Translations under genes and position numbers: made by a program
The notes under the pieces: model-generated
Told to the model about the DNA's origin: nothing
The model's input: only the letters and a program-made list of their open reading frames with translations
Database searches by the model: none
Part shown: positions 1 to 6,451 of the stretch, in pieces
Layout of the letters: every line of letters starts with the position of its first letter
How positions within the stretch are numbered: the stretch's first letter is position 1
DNA from: Chitinivibrionales bacterium
Lineage (GTDB): Bacteria; Fibrobacterota; Chitinivibrionia; Chitinivibrionales; WJKA01
Direction: 5' to 3'
Length of the DNA stretch: 7,967 nt
Assembly (NCBI GenBank): GCA_014729375.1
Contig: WJKA01000206.1
Coordinates: 1-7,967, forward strand

Positions 1-649
1 AGCCGCCCCCGCGTCCCACAATAATACAGTCGATTTTTTCCCGGGCATTGAATTCATTAATCGCGTTTGCAATCTCCCGTGCGGCTTTGTCGCCCTGGAC
101 CGGGGTGTCGCGAATAATAATATCGGTCTGCGGAGCACGGGCATGCACAACTTTAATTATATCACGAACAGCAGCTCCCTGTTTTGACGTAACTACTGCC
201 AGCCGTGATATTGTCTCAGGAAGCGGCTTCTTGTGTTTTTTGTCAAACAGCCCCTCTGCTTCGAGCTTCTTTTTAAGCTTTTCAAACGCGGCGAACAGCG
301 CACCAAGGCCCGACGGCTGCATTCGTTGGATCTCGAGCTGATACCGGCCGCCTTTCTGATACACCCTGACCGAAGCAATCGCCATGACCTCAATGCCGCT
401 TTCAATGTCAAATGTAAGCTGCATCGACGTCGAACGCCACATAACGCAGGAAATCTGGCTGCCGGCGTCTTTCATGGTGAAATAGCAATGGCCGGATGAT
501 GCGCGCTTGAAATTGGAAATTTCACCCTCGACCCACACAAGCGTATTGCCGCTCTCGATTATCGTGGCAATACCCCTGTTGATCTCGCTGACTGTGTAAG
601 GACGATCGGTTTGTTTCGGTGGAAAAAAAACGCCGGAATGATTGTTCAT
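1..649 (-). CDS. xseA: Exodeoxyribonuclease VII large subunit, N-terminal part (cut by left edge)
   Basis: Catalytic large subunit of exonuclease VII, which with several small XseB subunits degrades single-stranded DNA from both ends to oligonucleotides in the cytoplasm, in repair and recombination. 216 codons are visible. Residues about 18-112 form the N-terminal OB-fold, with GEISNF (42-47) and SGHCYFTMKD (52-61). The catalytic domain begins near 135, with EGLFD (132-136), KKPLP (140-144), VTSKQGAA (153-160), VQGD (184-187) and VGRGGG (211-216), all typical of XseA. The family is usually 400-450 residues, so roughly half is missing beyond base 1. The ATG at 649 overlaps the ymdB stop as ATGA. 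Only a weak Shine-Dalgarno-like GGA lies upstream, so translation is probably coupled to ymdB. Identity is clear from motif order; only the truncation limits the call. Confidence 0.95.
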   Translation of the reverse strand, partial: MNNHSGVFFPPKQTDRPYTVSEINRGIATIIESGNTLVWVEGEISNFKRASSGHCYFTMKDAGSQISCVMWRSTSMQLTFDIESGIEVMAIASVRVYQKGGRYQLEIQRMQPSGLGALFAAFEKLKKKLEAEGLFDKKHKKPLPETISRLAVVTSKQGAAVRDIIKVVHARAPQTDIIIRDTPVQGDKAAREIANAINEFNAREKIDCIIVGRGGG

Positions 650-1437
650 GTGAATGATATCCGTTCGTAAACTCGCGATATTGCTTGTGCTTTGCCGCTG
701 GATTCTTCGATATCGACCATCACTGCATTAAGCATGGGACCGTCACTTGACGGCTCAAACTTGACCGGCGTTTGAAGGATGAATTTTTGTATCACCTGTT
801 GGGGCTTGACCCCGATACAGGAGTTCTCAGGCCCGGTCATGCCCGCATCGGTTATATATGCAGTTCCGTTCGGCGATACAATTTCATCGGCAGTCTGAAT
901 ATGCGTATGAGTGCCGATTATCGCGCTCACTTTCCCATCAAGGTAATAAAAGAGTGATTTCTTTTCACTGCTGGCTTCAGCATGAAAATCGATGAGAATA
1001 ACAGGAGTGTGCTTCGAAAGCTCACTGATTATTGTCCGGGCAATGCGGAACGGACAGTCGGTAATCTCGTGAAAAAAAGTCCGCCCCTGGAGATTGAGAA
1101 TGCCGACCTTTGTTCCATTTTCCATGGTATACACGGCTGTGCCTTTTCCAATATTGCCGTCGGGAAAATTATGCGGCCGGAGTACAAATTCGTCATTTTG
1201 GAGATTTGTAAAGCAATCCTGGTTGGCGAAAATATGGTTGCCGTTGGTGATGATATCAATGCCGTATTTACGGAATTTTCTAATAATGTTATTCGTCAAA
1301 CCGCTTCCGCCGGCAGCGTTTTCTCCATTGGCTATGCAGAGGTCGATTTCAAGCTCTGTTTTCAGTGAAGAGAGCCGCTCGGCAAGTATCCGCCGCCCGA
1401 TTGTCCCGAATACATCACCAACAAAAAGGATTCTCAT
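646..1437 (-). CDS. ymdB: YmdB-type (TIGR00282) metallophosphoesterase
   Basis: Calcineurin-like metallophosphoesterase of the TIGR00282/YmdB family. The Bacillus subtilis member is a cyclic-nucleotide phosphodiesterase that affects biofilm and motility decisions and lies next to rny, as here. The 263-residue length matches the family. Likely di-metal ligands are D8 (GDVFG), E39 and N40 (NGENAA), N67 and H68 (NGNH), H152 (DFHAEA), H177 and H179 (GTHTH). Other family signatures are NLQGRTF (115-121) and YITDAGMTGP (194-203). The ATG at 1437 is chosen because the family starts with MRILFVGD and a GGAG (1446-1449) lies 8 bases upstream. An in-frame ATG at 1500 would add 21 unrelated residues and has no family support. 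It follows rny after 111 bases and its stop overlaps the xseA start. The family is firm; the physiological substrate here is unknown. Confidence 0.95.
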   Translation of the reverse strand: MRILFVGDVFGTIGRRILAERLSSLKTELEIDLCIANGENAAGGSGLTNNIIRKFRKYGIDIITNGNHIFANQDCFTNLQNDEFVLRPHNFPDGNIGKGTAVYTMENGTKVGILNLQGRTFFHEITDCPFRIARTIISELSKHTPVILIDFHAEASSEKKSLFYYLDGKVSAIIGTHTHIQTADEIVSPNGTAYITDAGMTGPENSCIGVKPQQVIQKFILQTPVKFEPSSDGPMLNAVMVDIEESSGKAQAISRVYERISFT

Positions 1438-1471
1438 TTTTCGGTCTCCGCATGAAATATCTGAAGAAAAG

Positions 1472-1543
1472 AGGAGCAGAGCAGTAGTGAATTGCAGCAT
1501 CCTGAGATGTTCGATGGTCCGTCATTTGTATAATTCTGCTCCT
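1472..1543 (-). repeat. 9-bp inverted repeat in the rny-ymdB gap
   Basis: In the transcript, AGGAGCAGA (1543-1535) is perfectly complementary to TCTGCTCCT (1480-1472), 54 bases apart. Both arms lie inside the 111-base gap between the rny stop (1549-1551) and the ymdB start. Pairing would form a long-range stem just upstream of the ymdB ribosome-binding site at 1446-1449. It has no following T-run, so it is not a normal terminator. A processing site or a translational control structure is possible, but a chance match cannot be excluded. The rest of the gap shows no promoter I can support. Confidence 0.35.
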
Positions 1544-1548
1544 GATTG

Positions 1549-3129
1549 TTACTTTGCGTAATGCGTATACCGGTTTTCCCGGATAACCGTTACTTTGATC
1601 TGGCCCGGGTATTCCATATCATCCTGGATTTTCGTTGAAATCTGACCGGCCATTTCTTCAGACTGGGCATCGGTGACATTCTGCGGTTCGACCATCACGC
1701 GGATTTCGCGGCCGGCCTGGATAACATACGATTTGCTGACCCCGCGAAATGAATCGGCAATCTCTTCAAGTTTTGTCAGGCGGTTTATATAATTTGTCAG
1801 TGTTTCTCTCCGTACGCCCGGACGGGTACTGGAGATTGTGTCAGCCGCCTGGATAAGAATCGGGAAGAGCGAAATCGGCGCGACGTCTTCATGATGTGCG
1901 GCAATTGCATTGGAGATAATTTCGTTTTCTCCGTTTTTCATTGCCAGTTCCGCGCCCAGCTCCGAATGCGTACCTTCAACCTCACGATCGATTGCTTTTC
2001 CAATGTCGTGCAGAAGCCCGGCCCTGATCGCTACCTTGGGGTCCACATTCAGTTCCGTGGCCATCAAACCGGCAAGAATTGCAACTTCCTTACTGTGCTG
2101 AAGAACATTCTGGCCGTAGGATGCCCGGTATTTCAGTCTTCCCAGAAGATCAACAATCCTCGGCTTCAACCCATGGACATCAAGGTCGAAAATAATTTCT
2201 TCAGCAGCCTCCTTCATTTTTTTCTCAAGCTCTTTTTCACTCTTCTTAATAAGCTCTTCAATGCGCCCCGGATGAATGCGGCCGTCAACGATAAGCTTTT
2301 CAAGGGCGATCCGTGCGATTTCGCGCTTGATCGGATCAAACCCCGAAAGAATTACCGCCTCAGGTGTATCGTCGACGATTACATCAATGCCGGTCGCTTC
2401 CTCAAAAGACCTGATATTCCGGCCTTCCCTGCCGATTATCCTCCCTTTCATCTCATCGCTGGGAAGATGCACAACAGAGACCGTGGATTCAACCGTCGTG
2501 TCGGCCGCGGAGCGTTGTATTGCCTGAAGAATTATTTCCTTTGACTCCCGTTCGGCCTCATCACGCGCCTGGTCCTTGAGTTCTTTGATCATCTGAGCAT
2601 TCTCATACCTGACCTGGCCTTCAAGGTTTTCAAGAAGCATCTTTTTCGCTTCTTCCATGGTTGTCTGAGATATCTTCTCGAGTTTTTCATTTTCCAGCGA
2701 GATAAGCCGGGTCAGCTCATTATCTTTTGTGCGAAGCGTCGTTTCTTTGGAATTCAAAAAGCTTTCCCGTGCCTCAAATTCGGTTTCCCGCTTGCTGATA
2801 GTTTCTTCACGACGTTTAATATCCAGCTCTTTTTCTTTTACTGCCTGCTGTTGCTGTCGAAGATGGTCTTTTTTGCGGGCAGCTTCCTTTTCAAAATTGG
2901 TCTTGGCCTTGAACCATTCGTCTTTTGCCTCGAGAATCGCTGTTTTTTTCTGAATTTCAGCCTCTTTCTGCCCCTCTTTTATGACACGTTCGGCCTCCTG
3001 TTCAGCTTCCTCGATTTTCTTTTCTTTGTATGTTTTGTCTACAATAGCCCGCCAGTGAAACCCGATGATAAACGCTGCAACGGATACGGCGACGGCAACG
3101 CCAATAATAATGTATAGCGCTATACTCAT
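1549..3129 (-). CDS. rny: Ribonuclease Y (membrane-anchored endoribonuclease)
   Basis: RNase Y starts bulk mRNA decay by internal cleavage of 5'-monophosphorylated transcripts at the inner face of the membrane. The 526-residue length is typical (B. subtilis Rny is about 520). In order: an N-terminal membrane helix at about 4-24; a long charged coiled coil rich in E, K, R and Q, about 30-205; a KH RNA-binding domain with GRIIGREGRN (229-238), whose GREG loop is 233-236; and the HD phosphohydrolase domain with H345, the HD pair H374-D375 in LLHDIGKA, H388, H412-H413 and D430 as expected metal ligands. The C-terminus (about 440-526) is the conserved RNase Y tail. The ATG at 3129 is supported by a strong GGAGG (3135-3139) 5 bases upstream and by the membrane segment starting at once. 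It lies downstream of zapA and upstream of ymdB, the neighbour seen in many bacteria. No key residue appears missing. Confidence 0.98.
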   Translation of the reverse strand: MSIALYIIIGVAVAVSVAAFIIGFHWRAIVDKTYKEKKIEEAEQEAERVIKEGQKEAEIQKKTAILEAKDEWFKAKTNFEKEAARKKDHLRQQQQAVKEKELDIKRREETISKRETEFEARESFLNSKETTLRTKDNELTRLISLENEKLEKISQTTMEEAKKMLLENLEGQVRYENAQMIKELKDQARDEAERESKEIILQAIQRSAADTTVESTVSVVHLPSDEMKGRIIGREGRNIRSFEEATGIDVIVDDTPEAVILSGFDPIKREIARIALEKLIVDGRIHPGRIEELIKKSEKELEKKMKEAAEEIIFDLDVHGLKPRIVDLLGRLKYRASYGQNVLQHSKEVAILAGLMATELNVDPKVAIRAGLLHDIGKAIDREVEGTHSELGAELAMKNGENEIISNAIAAHHEDVAPISLFPILIQAADTISSTRPGVRRETLTNYINRLTKLEEIADSFRGVSKSYVIQAGREIRVMVEPQNVTDAQSEEMAGQISTKIQDDMEYPGQIKVTVIRENRYTHYAK

Positions 3130-3178
3130 GACAACCTCCGGTTATTCTATGGCCTGGGGGAAATATTCCGCTCAGAGG

Positions 3179-3194
3179 ATGGTTTTTAAACCAT
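3179..3194 (-). repeat. 16-bp AT-rich dyad upstream of rny
   Basis: ATGGTTTAAAAACCAT consists of ATGGTTT and AAACCAT arms around a two-base centre. In DNA it is an operator-like near palindrome; in RNA it can form a six-pair hairpin with a UAAA loop. It lies 50 to 65 bases before the rny start. No T-run follows, so it is not a terminator. Function is unknown. Confidence 0.4.
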
Positions 3195-3245
3195 ATACCG
3201 GCAATTGAGAAAAGGGGGCTGATCAAGCTGCTGATTAAAGCAATA

Positions 3246-3261
3246 CCGGGCAAACGCCCGG
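3246..3261 (-). terminator. GC-only stem-loop right after zapA, possible weak terminator or attenuator
   Basis: Directly after the zapA TGA, CCGGGC (3261-3256) pairs with GCCCGG (3251-3246) around a GTTT loop, giving six G-C pairs. The following bases are TATTGCTTTAATC, which is not a clean U-tract, so strong intrinsic termination is unlikely. It may protect the zapA 3' end, cause partial termination, or mark a processing point between zapB-zapA and rny mRNA. Confidence 0.4.
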
Positions 3262-3262
3262 G

Positions 3263-3577
3263 TCAGGACCTGAGAGAGTCTAAAGCATCATCTATTCGTT
3301 TATTGATTGATTGCGCTTTGTCCTTAACAGCATTGAGTTCTTTGATTTGACTCTTGCATCTGCCTCTGTATTCGAACAGTTCTCCGGCAATATTCATTGT
3401 CGAAAGGATCGTTGTTTTCAACTTATCCCGTGAAGAACCGCTCTTCTGGGCCTCAGATACTTTCTGGTTGACATAGTCAGCGACCCGTCTGGTCGTTTCG
3501 CTGTCTACATCGCCTTTTATCGAATACTCATTGCCAAAAATAACAACACGGCTACCTTGCGGGGATGACGGACTCAT
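3263..3577 (-). CDS. zapA: Cell division protein ZapA
   Basis: ZapA binds FtsZ and cross-links protofilaments to stabilise the Z-ring at midcell. The 104-residue protein has the family layout: a short beta-rich head with VVIFGNEYSIKGD (about 11-23), followed by SETTRRVADYVNQKV (26-40), then a helix with TTILSTMNIAGELFEYR (about 54-70) and a C-terminal coiled coil to the end. Length matches the roughly 100-residue family. The ATG at 3577 has a GGGAGG only 3 bases upstream; the spacing is tight, but there is no better in-frame start before the conserved head. It lies 33 bases after zapB, whose product binds ZapA in species where both are known, and 133 bases before rny. Co-transcription with zapB is likely. 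Confidence 0.92.
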   Translation of the reverse strand: MSPSSPQGSRVVIFGNEYSIKGDVDSETTRRVADYVNQKVSEAQKSGSSRDKLKTTILSTMNIAGELFEYRGRCKSQIKELNAVKDKAQSINKRIDDALDSLRS

Positions 3578-3610
3578 TTGCCTCCCACGTTAAGGTTTCG
3601 TGAAAACTCT

Positions 3611-3874
3611 CTACTCAATTGATTCAAGCTTTTGCAAAATTGCCTGAACCTTTTCGGCGGCCTGATCCAGCTTCTGCTGCCGGTCTTCAATACCACCTCT
3701 CAAAGAATCCAATTCCTTTTCCAGGTCTTGTTTTTGTGTTTCTATTTCAGTAAATTTTGTATCGTTATCCTCAATTTCCTTTCTGAGTTTGTCAGATTCA
3801 GATTTCGAGTCTTCTAATGCCTTTATTAATTGTTCAACTTTATTTTCGAGTTCGGTAAGGATCTCAATAGACAA
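3611..3874 (-). CDS. zapB: ZapB-like cell division coiled-coil protein
   Basis: An 87-residue, almost wholly coiled-coil protein rich in E, K, D, Q and L heptads. The N-terminus MSIEILTELENKVEQLIKAL resembles Escherichia coli ZapB (MSLEVFEKLEAKVQQAI), and the tail KVQAILQKLESIE resembles the ZapB tail QALLGRMEEV, both from memory. ZapB is a cytoplasmic filament-forming factor that joins the Z-ring through ZapA, and zapA is the next gene, which supports the call. There is a single breaker-like GG near residues 60-61. The start is TTG at 3874: an in-frame TAA lies directly before it, and AGGGAG (3882-3887) sits 7 bases upstream. Any short coiled coil could imitate this family, so position next to zapA carries much of the weight. 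Confidence 0.82.
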   Translation of the reverse strand: MSIEILTELENKVEQLIKALEDSKSESDKLRKEIEDNDTKFTEIETQKQDLEKELDSLRGGIEDRQQKLDQAAEKVQAILQKLESIE

Positions 3875-3881
3875 TTATTCA

Positions 3882-3887
3882 CTCCCT
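3882..3887 (-). promoter_or_regulatory. Ribosome-binding site that fixes the TTG start of zapB
   Basis: AGGGAG lies 7 bases before TTG at 3874-3872. The codon just before that TTG is a TAA in the same frame, so no upstream start is possible, and the next part of the protein already matches ZapB. Confidence 0.75.
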
Positions 3888-3938
3888 GTAAGAAAAATGG
3901 TTATGCGCAAGAAGTTTAATACAATTCTTTAGATAAAT

Positions 3939-3960
3939 CTGCTATTCTCCCGAATAACAG
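3939..3960 (-). other. GNRA-capped hairpin in the zapB leader
   Basis: In transcript sense CTGTTATTC (3960-3952) pairs with GAATAGCAG (3947-3939) through nine pairs, one of them G-U, around a GGGA loop of the GNRA class. It sits in the presumed 5' untranslated leader, about 65 bases before the zapB start. The bases after it (ATTTATCT) are not a strong U-tract, so a leader structure is more likely than an intrinsic terminator for pheT, though partial termination is possible. Confidence 0.5.
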
Positions 3961-3998
3961 TTTCTTACTTTCCAAAATAAAAGATGCTTGCCATGCTT

Positions 3999-4012
3999 AT
4001 CAAATGTTTGAT
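3999..4012 (-). repeat. Dyad over the expected transcription start
   Basis: ATCAAACATTTGAT has six-base arms ATCAAA and TTTGAT around a two-base centre. It begins where transcription from the promoter at 4018-4046 would be expected to start, so it could be an operator or the first hairpin of the leader. No regulator can be named from sequence. Confidence 0.4.
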
Positions 4013-4017
4013 TTAAA

Positions 4018-4046
4018 ATTTTATCATGGTGCACCAAATATGTCAA
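4018..4046 (-). promoter_or_regulatory. Near-consensus sigma70-type promoter for zapB-zapA-rny
   Basis: A perfect TTGACA -35 (4046-4041), a 17-base spacer and TAAAAT as -10 (4023-4018; five of six matches to TATAAT). It begins five bases after the pheT stop in an AT-rich gap, pointing to zapB. The expected start site is near 4012, giving a leader of about 138 nt. The spacer contains the perfect palindrome TGGTGCACCA (4036-4027), a possible repressor site. No convincing terminator precedes it, so read-through from pheT may also feed the downstream genes. Confidence 0.75.
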
Positions 4047-4051
4047 AAACA

Positions 4052-6436
4052 TTAAACCCGCAATTCGATTCCGTATTTTTCTTTCAGGGAAGCAATACAT
4101 GACCGGCACAGGGGCTCGATTTCTTTTTCCGCCAGTGTGCGGTCCGGTGCTCTGAAGGATATTGAATAGGCAATACTTTTTTTGCCGGAGCCGACTTTTT
4201 CTCCCCGGTATACGTCAAAGGGAACAACAGATTCAATAAGTGGTGAGAGTGCGTGTATTTCCGAGACGATTTGCTTCGATTGAATGGATTCATCCATAAC
4301 AAAACAGAAATCACGCTCCAGGGCAGGGTGCCTGGGCAGCGGCTTGTATTCCGGGAGTGTTCTGTCGGTTTTCAGGAGACCGGTGATATCCAGTTCTGCA
4401 AAGTAAATATCGGTATGGATATCAAACAGTGCACAGGCTTCTTTTTTTATTGTTCCAACTGCTCCTGAAATGCAGCCGGTGCTTCGCAGTGCCGACGATG
4501 TGGTATCAAAATACGGGGGAAGGCTCGCGCCGGAATCATATTCTGGTGCCGCCAGTCCAAGTGCGCGCACGAGGCTGTCAACGATTCCTTTTACTACATA
4601 AAAATCGCCGGGAAGACTGTGGGCATTCCATGCACCGGGTATAAAATTGCCATCAAGAATAATTGCAAGCATGTCGCGTTCTTCGGGAAGCTGCGCGCCT
4701 GTTTTCTGCTCAAATGTTCTTCCCACCTCAAACAGTCTGCTGTCAGAGTTTTTTCTGTGGATATTATACGCTATGGTTTTCAGGCAACCACTGAGCATGG
4801 TTGTACGCAACAGTGCCATGTCCGGATTAAGCGGGTTCATGATCCGGACCGGCTCCTTGTGCGGAGTCATAAAAGCATGGATTTTTTCCGAAGTCATACC
4901 GTCGGTAATAATTTCGTGAAATCCCATAGCGGCAAGTGTGCTGTTGATCATATCGATCGTTTTTTCGACACGCGAGGGGTGTACCGAGAGTGAAACCGGT
5001 GCGCGGTCGGCCGACGGGATATTATCGTATCCGTAAAGTCTTCCGGCTTCCTCGATGCAATCAACTTCGGAGCTTATATCATGACGATACAGGGGTATGC
5101 TGAATTCAAGCCGCTCACCGTGATCGTGTACAAGCTGTATGCCCAGGGATGAAAGATATTCGATAAGCGATTGTTTACCGATTTCCACTCCGAGCAGGCG
5201 CGTTACCCGGGACGGTCTGAGTGTAACAGTGCGTTTTTTGCATGGTGATGGGCAGGCATCGATCATGCCGGTCGCCACTGTTCCACCGGAACAGCGTCTG
5301 ATAAGCTCGGCGGCTGTGTCAAGGGCGTTGACCAGTCCCCGGTCCGGATCGACGCCGCGTTCGAACCGGTAGGATGAGTCGGTGGAGAGCCCCAGTCGTT
5401 TTGATGTTTTTCTGATGGTGACCGGATCAAAATATGCGCACTCAAGAAAAACATCGGTTGTCGATCCGGAAATAGCGGAGCCTTCCCCGCCCATGATGCC
5501 GGCAAGTGCGACTGCCTGTTCGCCGTCGTAAATAAGCAAGTCGTCGGCAACAAGCGTGCGCTCTGTTTCGTCAAGGGTAGTAAATTTCTGGTTTTCCCGC
5601 GCGTTATCAATTATAATTTTTTTTCCGCTAATGCGGTTGTAGTCAAATGCATGCATGGGATGGCCGAAATGAAGAAGGATATAGTTCGTGATGTCGACCA
5701 CATTATTGATCGGCCGCAATCCGGCCGAACGAAGCCGGTGTTTCAGCCATGACGGCGATTCTCCTATAATAACTCCTGAAATCAATCGTCCGAGATAGCG
5801 CGGGCACGCCGGTGCATTTTTTATTTCGATCTTCAGCGCATCTGTTATTTTATCGCCACTCTCTTCAGGCCGCAGCGCAGTGTCCTTGAGCGGAACGGAG
5901 AGTACTGCGGACACTTCGCGGGCAACACCGAGCATGCTGAGACAGTCCCCGCGGTCGGGCGTTATTTCTATTTCGATAACAGGCTGGTCCGGATAATATT
6001 TTGACAGCTCTTCGCCGGCAGCATACTCCTCCGGAAGAGTCATGATTCCGCTGTGGTCGTCGGAAAGCCCCAGTTCTTTTTCGGAGCAGAGCATGCCTGA
6101 TGATTCAACGCCGCGGATTTTTGCTTTCTTAACCCTACATTCAGACGCAAGCTGCGTGCCGACTGTTGCCAGAGGTGCGAGCATGCCCTCCCTGACATTG
6201 GGCGCACCGCACACAATCGTCAACTTGGCCCCGATGTCAACATCGCACAGCGACAGCTTGTCGGCGTCGGGATGAGGCCGCACTGCAGTGATCCGGGCCA
6301 CTTTCACTCCGTCGGGTATGTGAACAGTGGAAACCGCGGTAACTTCCAGGCCCGCCCGGGTAATCGCATCCGCCAACTGCTCTACAGGGACGGAGATGTC
6401 AACAAATTCTTTGAGCCATTCAAGCGGTATCAGCAT
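4052..6436 (-). CDS. pheT: Phenylalanine--tRNA ligase beta subunit
   Basis: Beta subunit of the cytoplasmic alpha2-beta2 enzyme that charges tRNA(Phe). Beta binds tRNA and carries the editing site that removes mischarged Tyr. The 794 residues match the bacterial family (about 795 in E. coli). In order: N-terminal segment MLIPLEWLKEFV; the EMAP/OB-type tRNA-binding domain at about 40-150 (PHPDADKL 55-62, VCGAPN 75-80); the B3/B4 editing domain at about 210-390, with RPINNVVDITNY (241-252), GHPMHAFD (258-265), ALAGIMGG (310-317) and STDSSYRFERGVDP (351-364); the B5 domain at about 402-475, ending in IEEAGRLYGYDNIP; the catalytic-like B6/B7 core, with NPLNPDMALLR (534-544); and the ferredoxin-fold anticodon-binding domain at about 700-794 (PRHPALERDF 701-710). 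The ATG at 6436 lies 15 bases after the pheS stop with no clear Shine-Dalgarno, suggesting translational coupling to pheS. Confidence 0.98.
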   Translation of the reverse strand: MLIPLEWLKEFVDISVPVEQLADAITRAGLEVTAVSTVHIPDGVKVARITAVRPHPDADKLSLCDVDIGAKLTIVCGAPNVREGMLAPLATVGTQLASECRVKKAKIRGVESSGMLCSEKELGLSDDHSGIMTLPEEYAAGEELSKYYPDQPVIEIEITPDRGDCLSMLGVAREVSAVLSVPLKDTALRPEESGDKITDALKIEIKNAPACPRYLGRLISGVIIGESPSWLKHRLRSAGLRPINNVVDITNYILLHFGHPMHAFDYNRISGKKIIIDNARENQKFTTLDETERTLVADDLLIYDGEQAVALAGIMGGEGSAISGSTTDVFLECAYFDPVTIRKTSKRLGLSTDSSYRFERGVDPDRGLVNALDTAAELIRRCSGGTVATGMIDACPSPCKKRTVTLRPSRVTRLLGVEIGKQSLIEYLSSLGIQLVHDHGERLEFSIPLYRHDISSEVDCIEEAGRLYGYDNIPSADRAPVSLSVHPSRVEKTIDMINSTLAAMGFHEIITDGMTSEKIHAFMTPHKEPVRIMNPLNPDMALLRTTMLSGCLKTIAYNIHRKNSDSRLFEVGRTFEQKTGAQLPEERDMLAIILDGNFIPGAWNAHSLPGDFYVVKGIVDSLVRALGLAAPEYDSGASLPPYFDTTSSALRSTGCISGAVGTIKKEACALFDIHTDIYFAELDITGLLKTDRTLPEYKPLPRHPALERDFCFVMDESIQSKQIVSEIHALSPLIESVVPFDVYRGEKVGSGKKSIAYSISFRAPDRTLAEKEIEPLCRSCIASLKEKYGIELRV

Positions 6437-6451
6437 AGCATGTCTTTGCAG

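Larger units (their letters stand above)
3130..3262 (-). other. zapA-rny intergenic region, possible structured leader
   Basis: These 133 bases separate the zapA stop from the rny start. In transcript sense they contain the GC stem-loop at 3246-3261, the dyad at 3179-3194, a small GGAA/TTCC hairpin near 3159-3169, and the rny Shine-Dalgarno. The stretch CCTCTG (3178-3173) can pair with CGGAGG (3140-3135), which includes the Shine-Dalgarno, in a six-pair helix with one G-U. CCGGT (3249-3245) can also pair with ACCGG before the rny RBS. These pairings were found by eye, not computed. Many proteobacteria carry 6S RNA downstream of zapA, but this gap is short for a full 6S plus an RBS and I could not build the usual rod with a central bubble. 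A leader controlling rny is an inference. Confidence 0.3.

Noticed and set aside
1438..1500. N-terminal extension of YmdB from an upstream in-frame ATG at 1500
   Set aside because: The family begins with MRILFVGD at 1437, which has its own GGAG 8 bases upstream; the extra 21 residues look like translated intergenic sequence.
1415..1525. A 36-codon minus-strand ORF in the rny-ymdB gap, overlapping the ymdB start
   Set aside because: Its nearest GGAG is 13 bases away, its composition is unremarkable and it resembles no family I know; more likely chance.
1891..2544. 217-codon plus-strand ORF opposite rny
   Set aside because: It lies wholly within the RNase Y gene on the other strand, has no recognisable domain and looks like a shadow frame.
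3130..3262. A definite 6S RNA (ssrS) call between zapA and rny
   Set aside because: The gap is short, includes the rny RBS, and I could not form the typical long rod with a central bubble; kept only as a hypothesis.
3980..4000. AAGCAT repeated twice followed by TTTTATTTT, resembling a terminator for pheT
   Set aside because: The repeats are direct, not inverted, so no stem forms.
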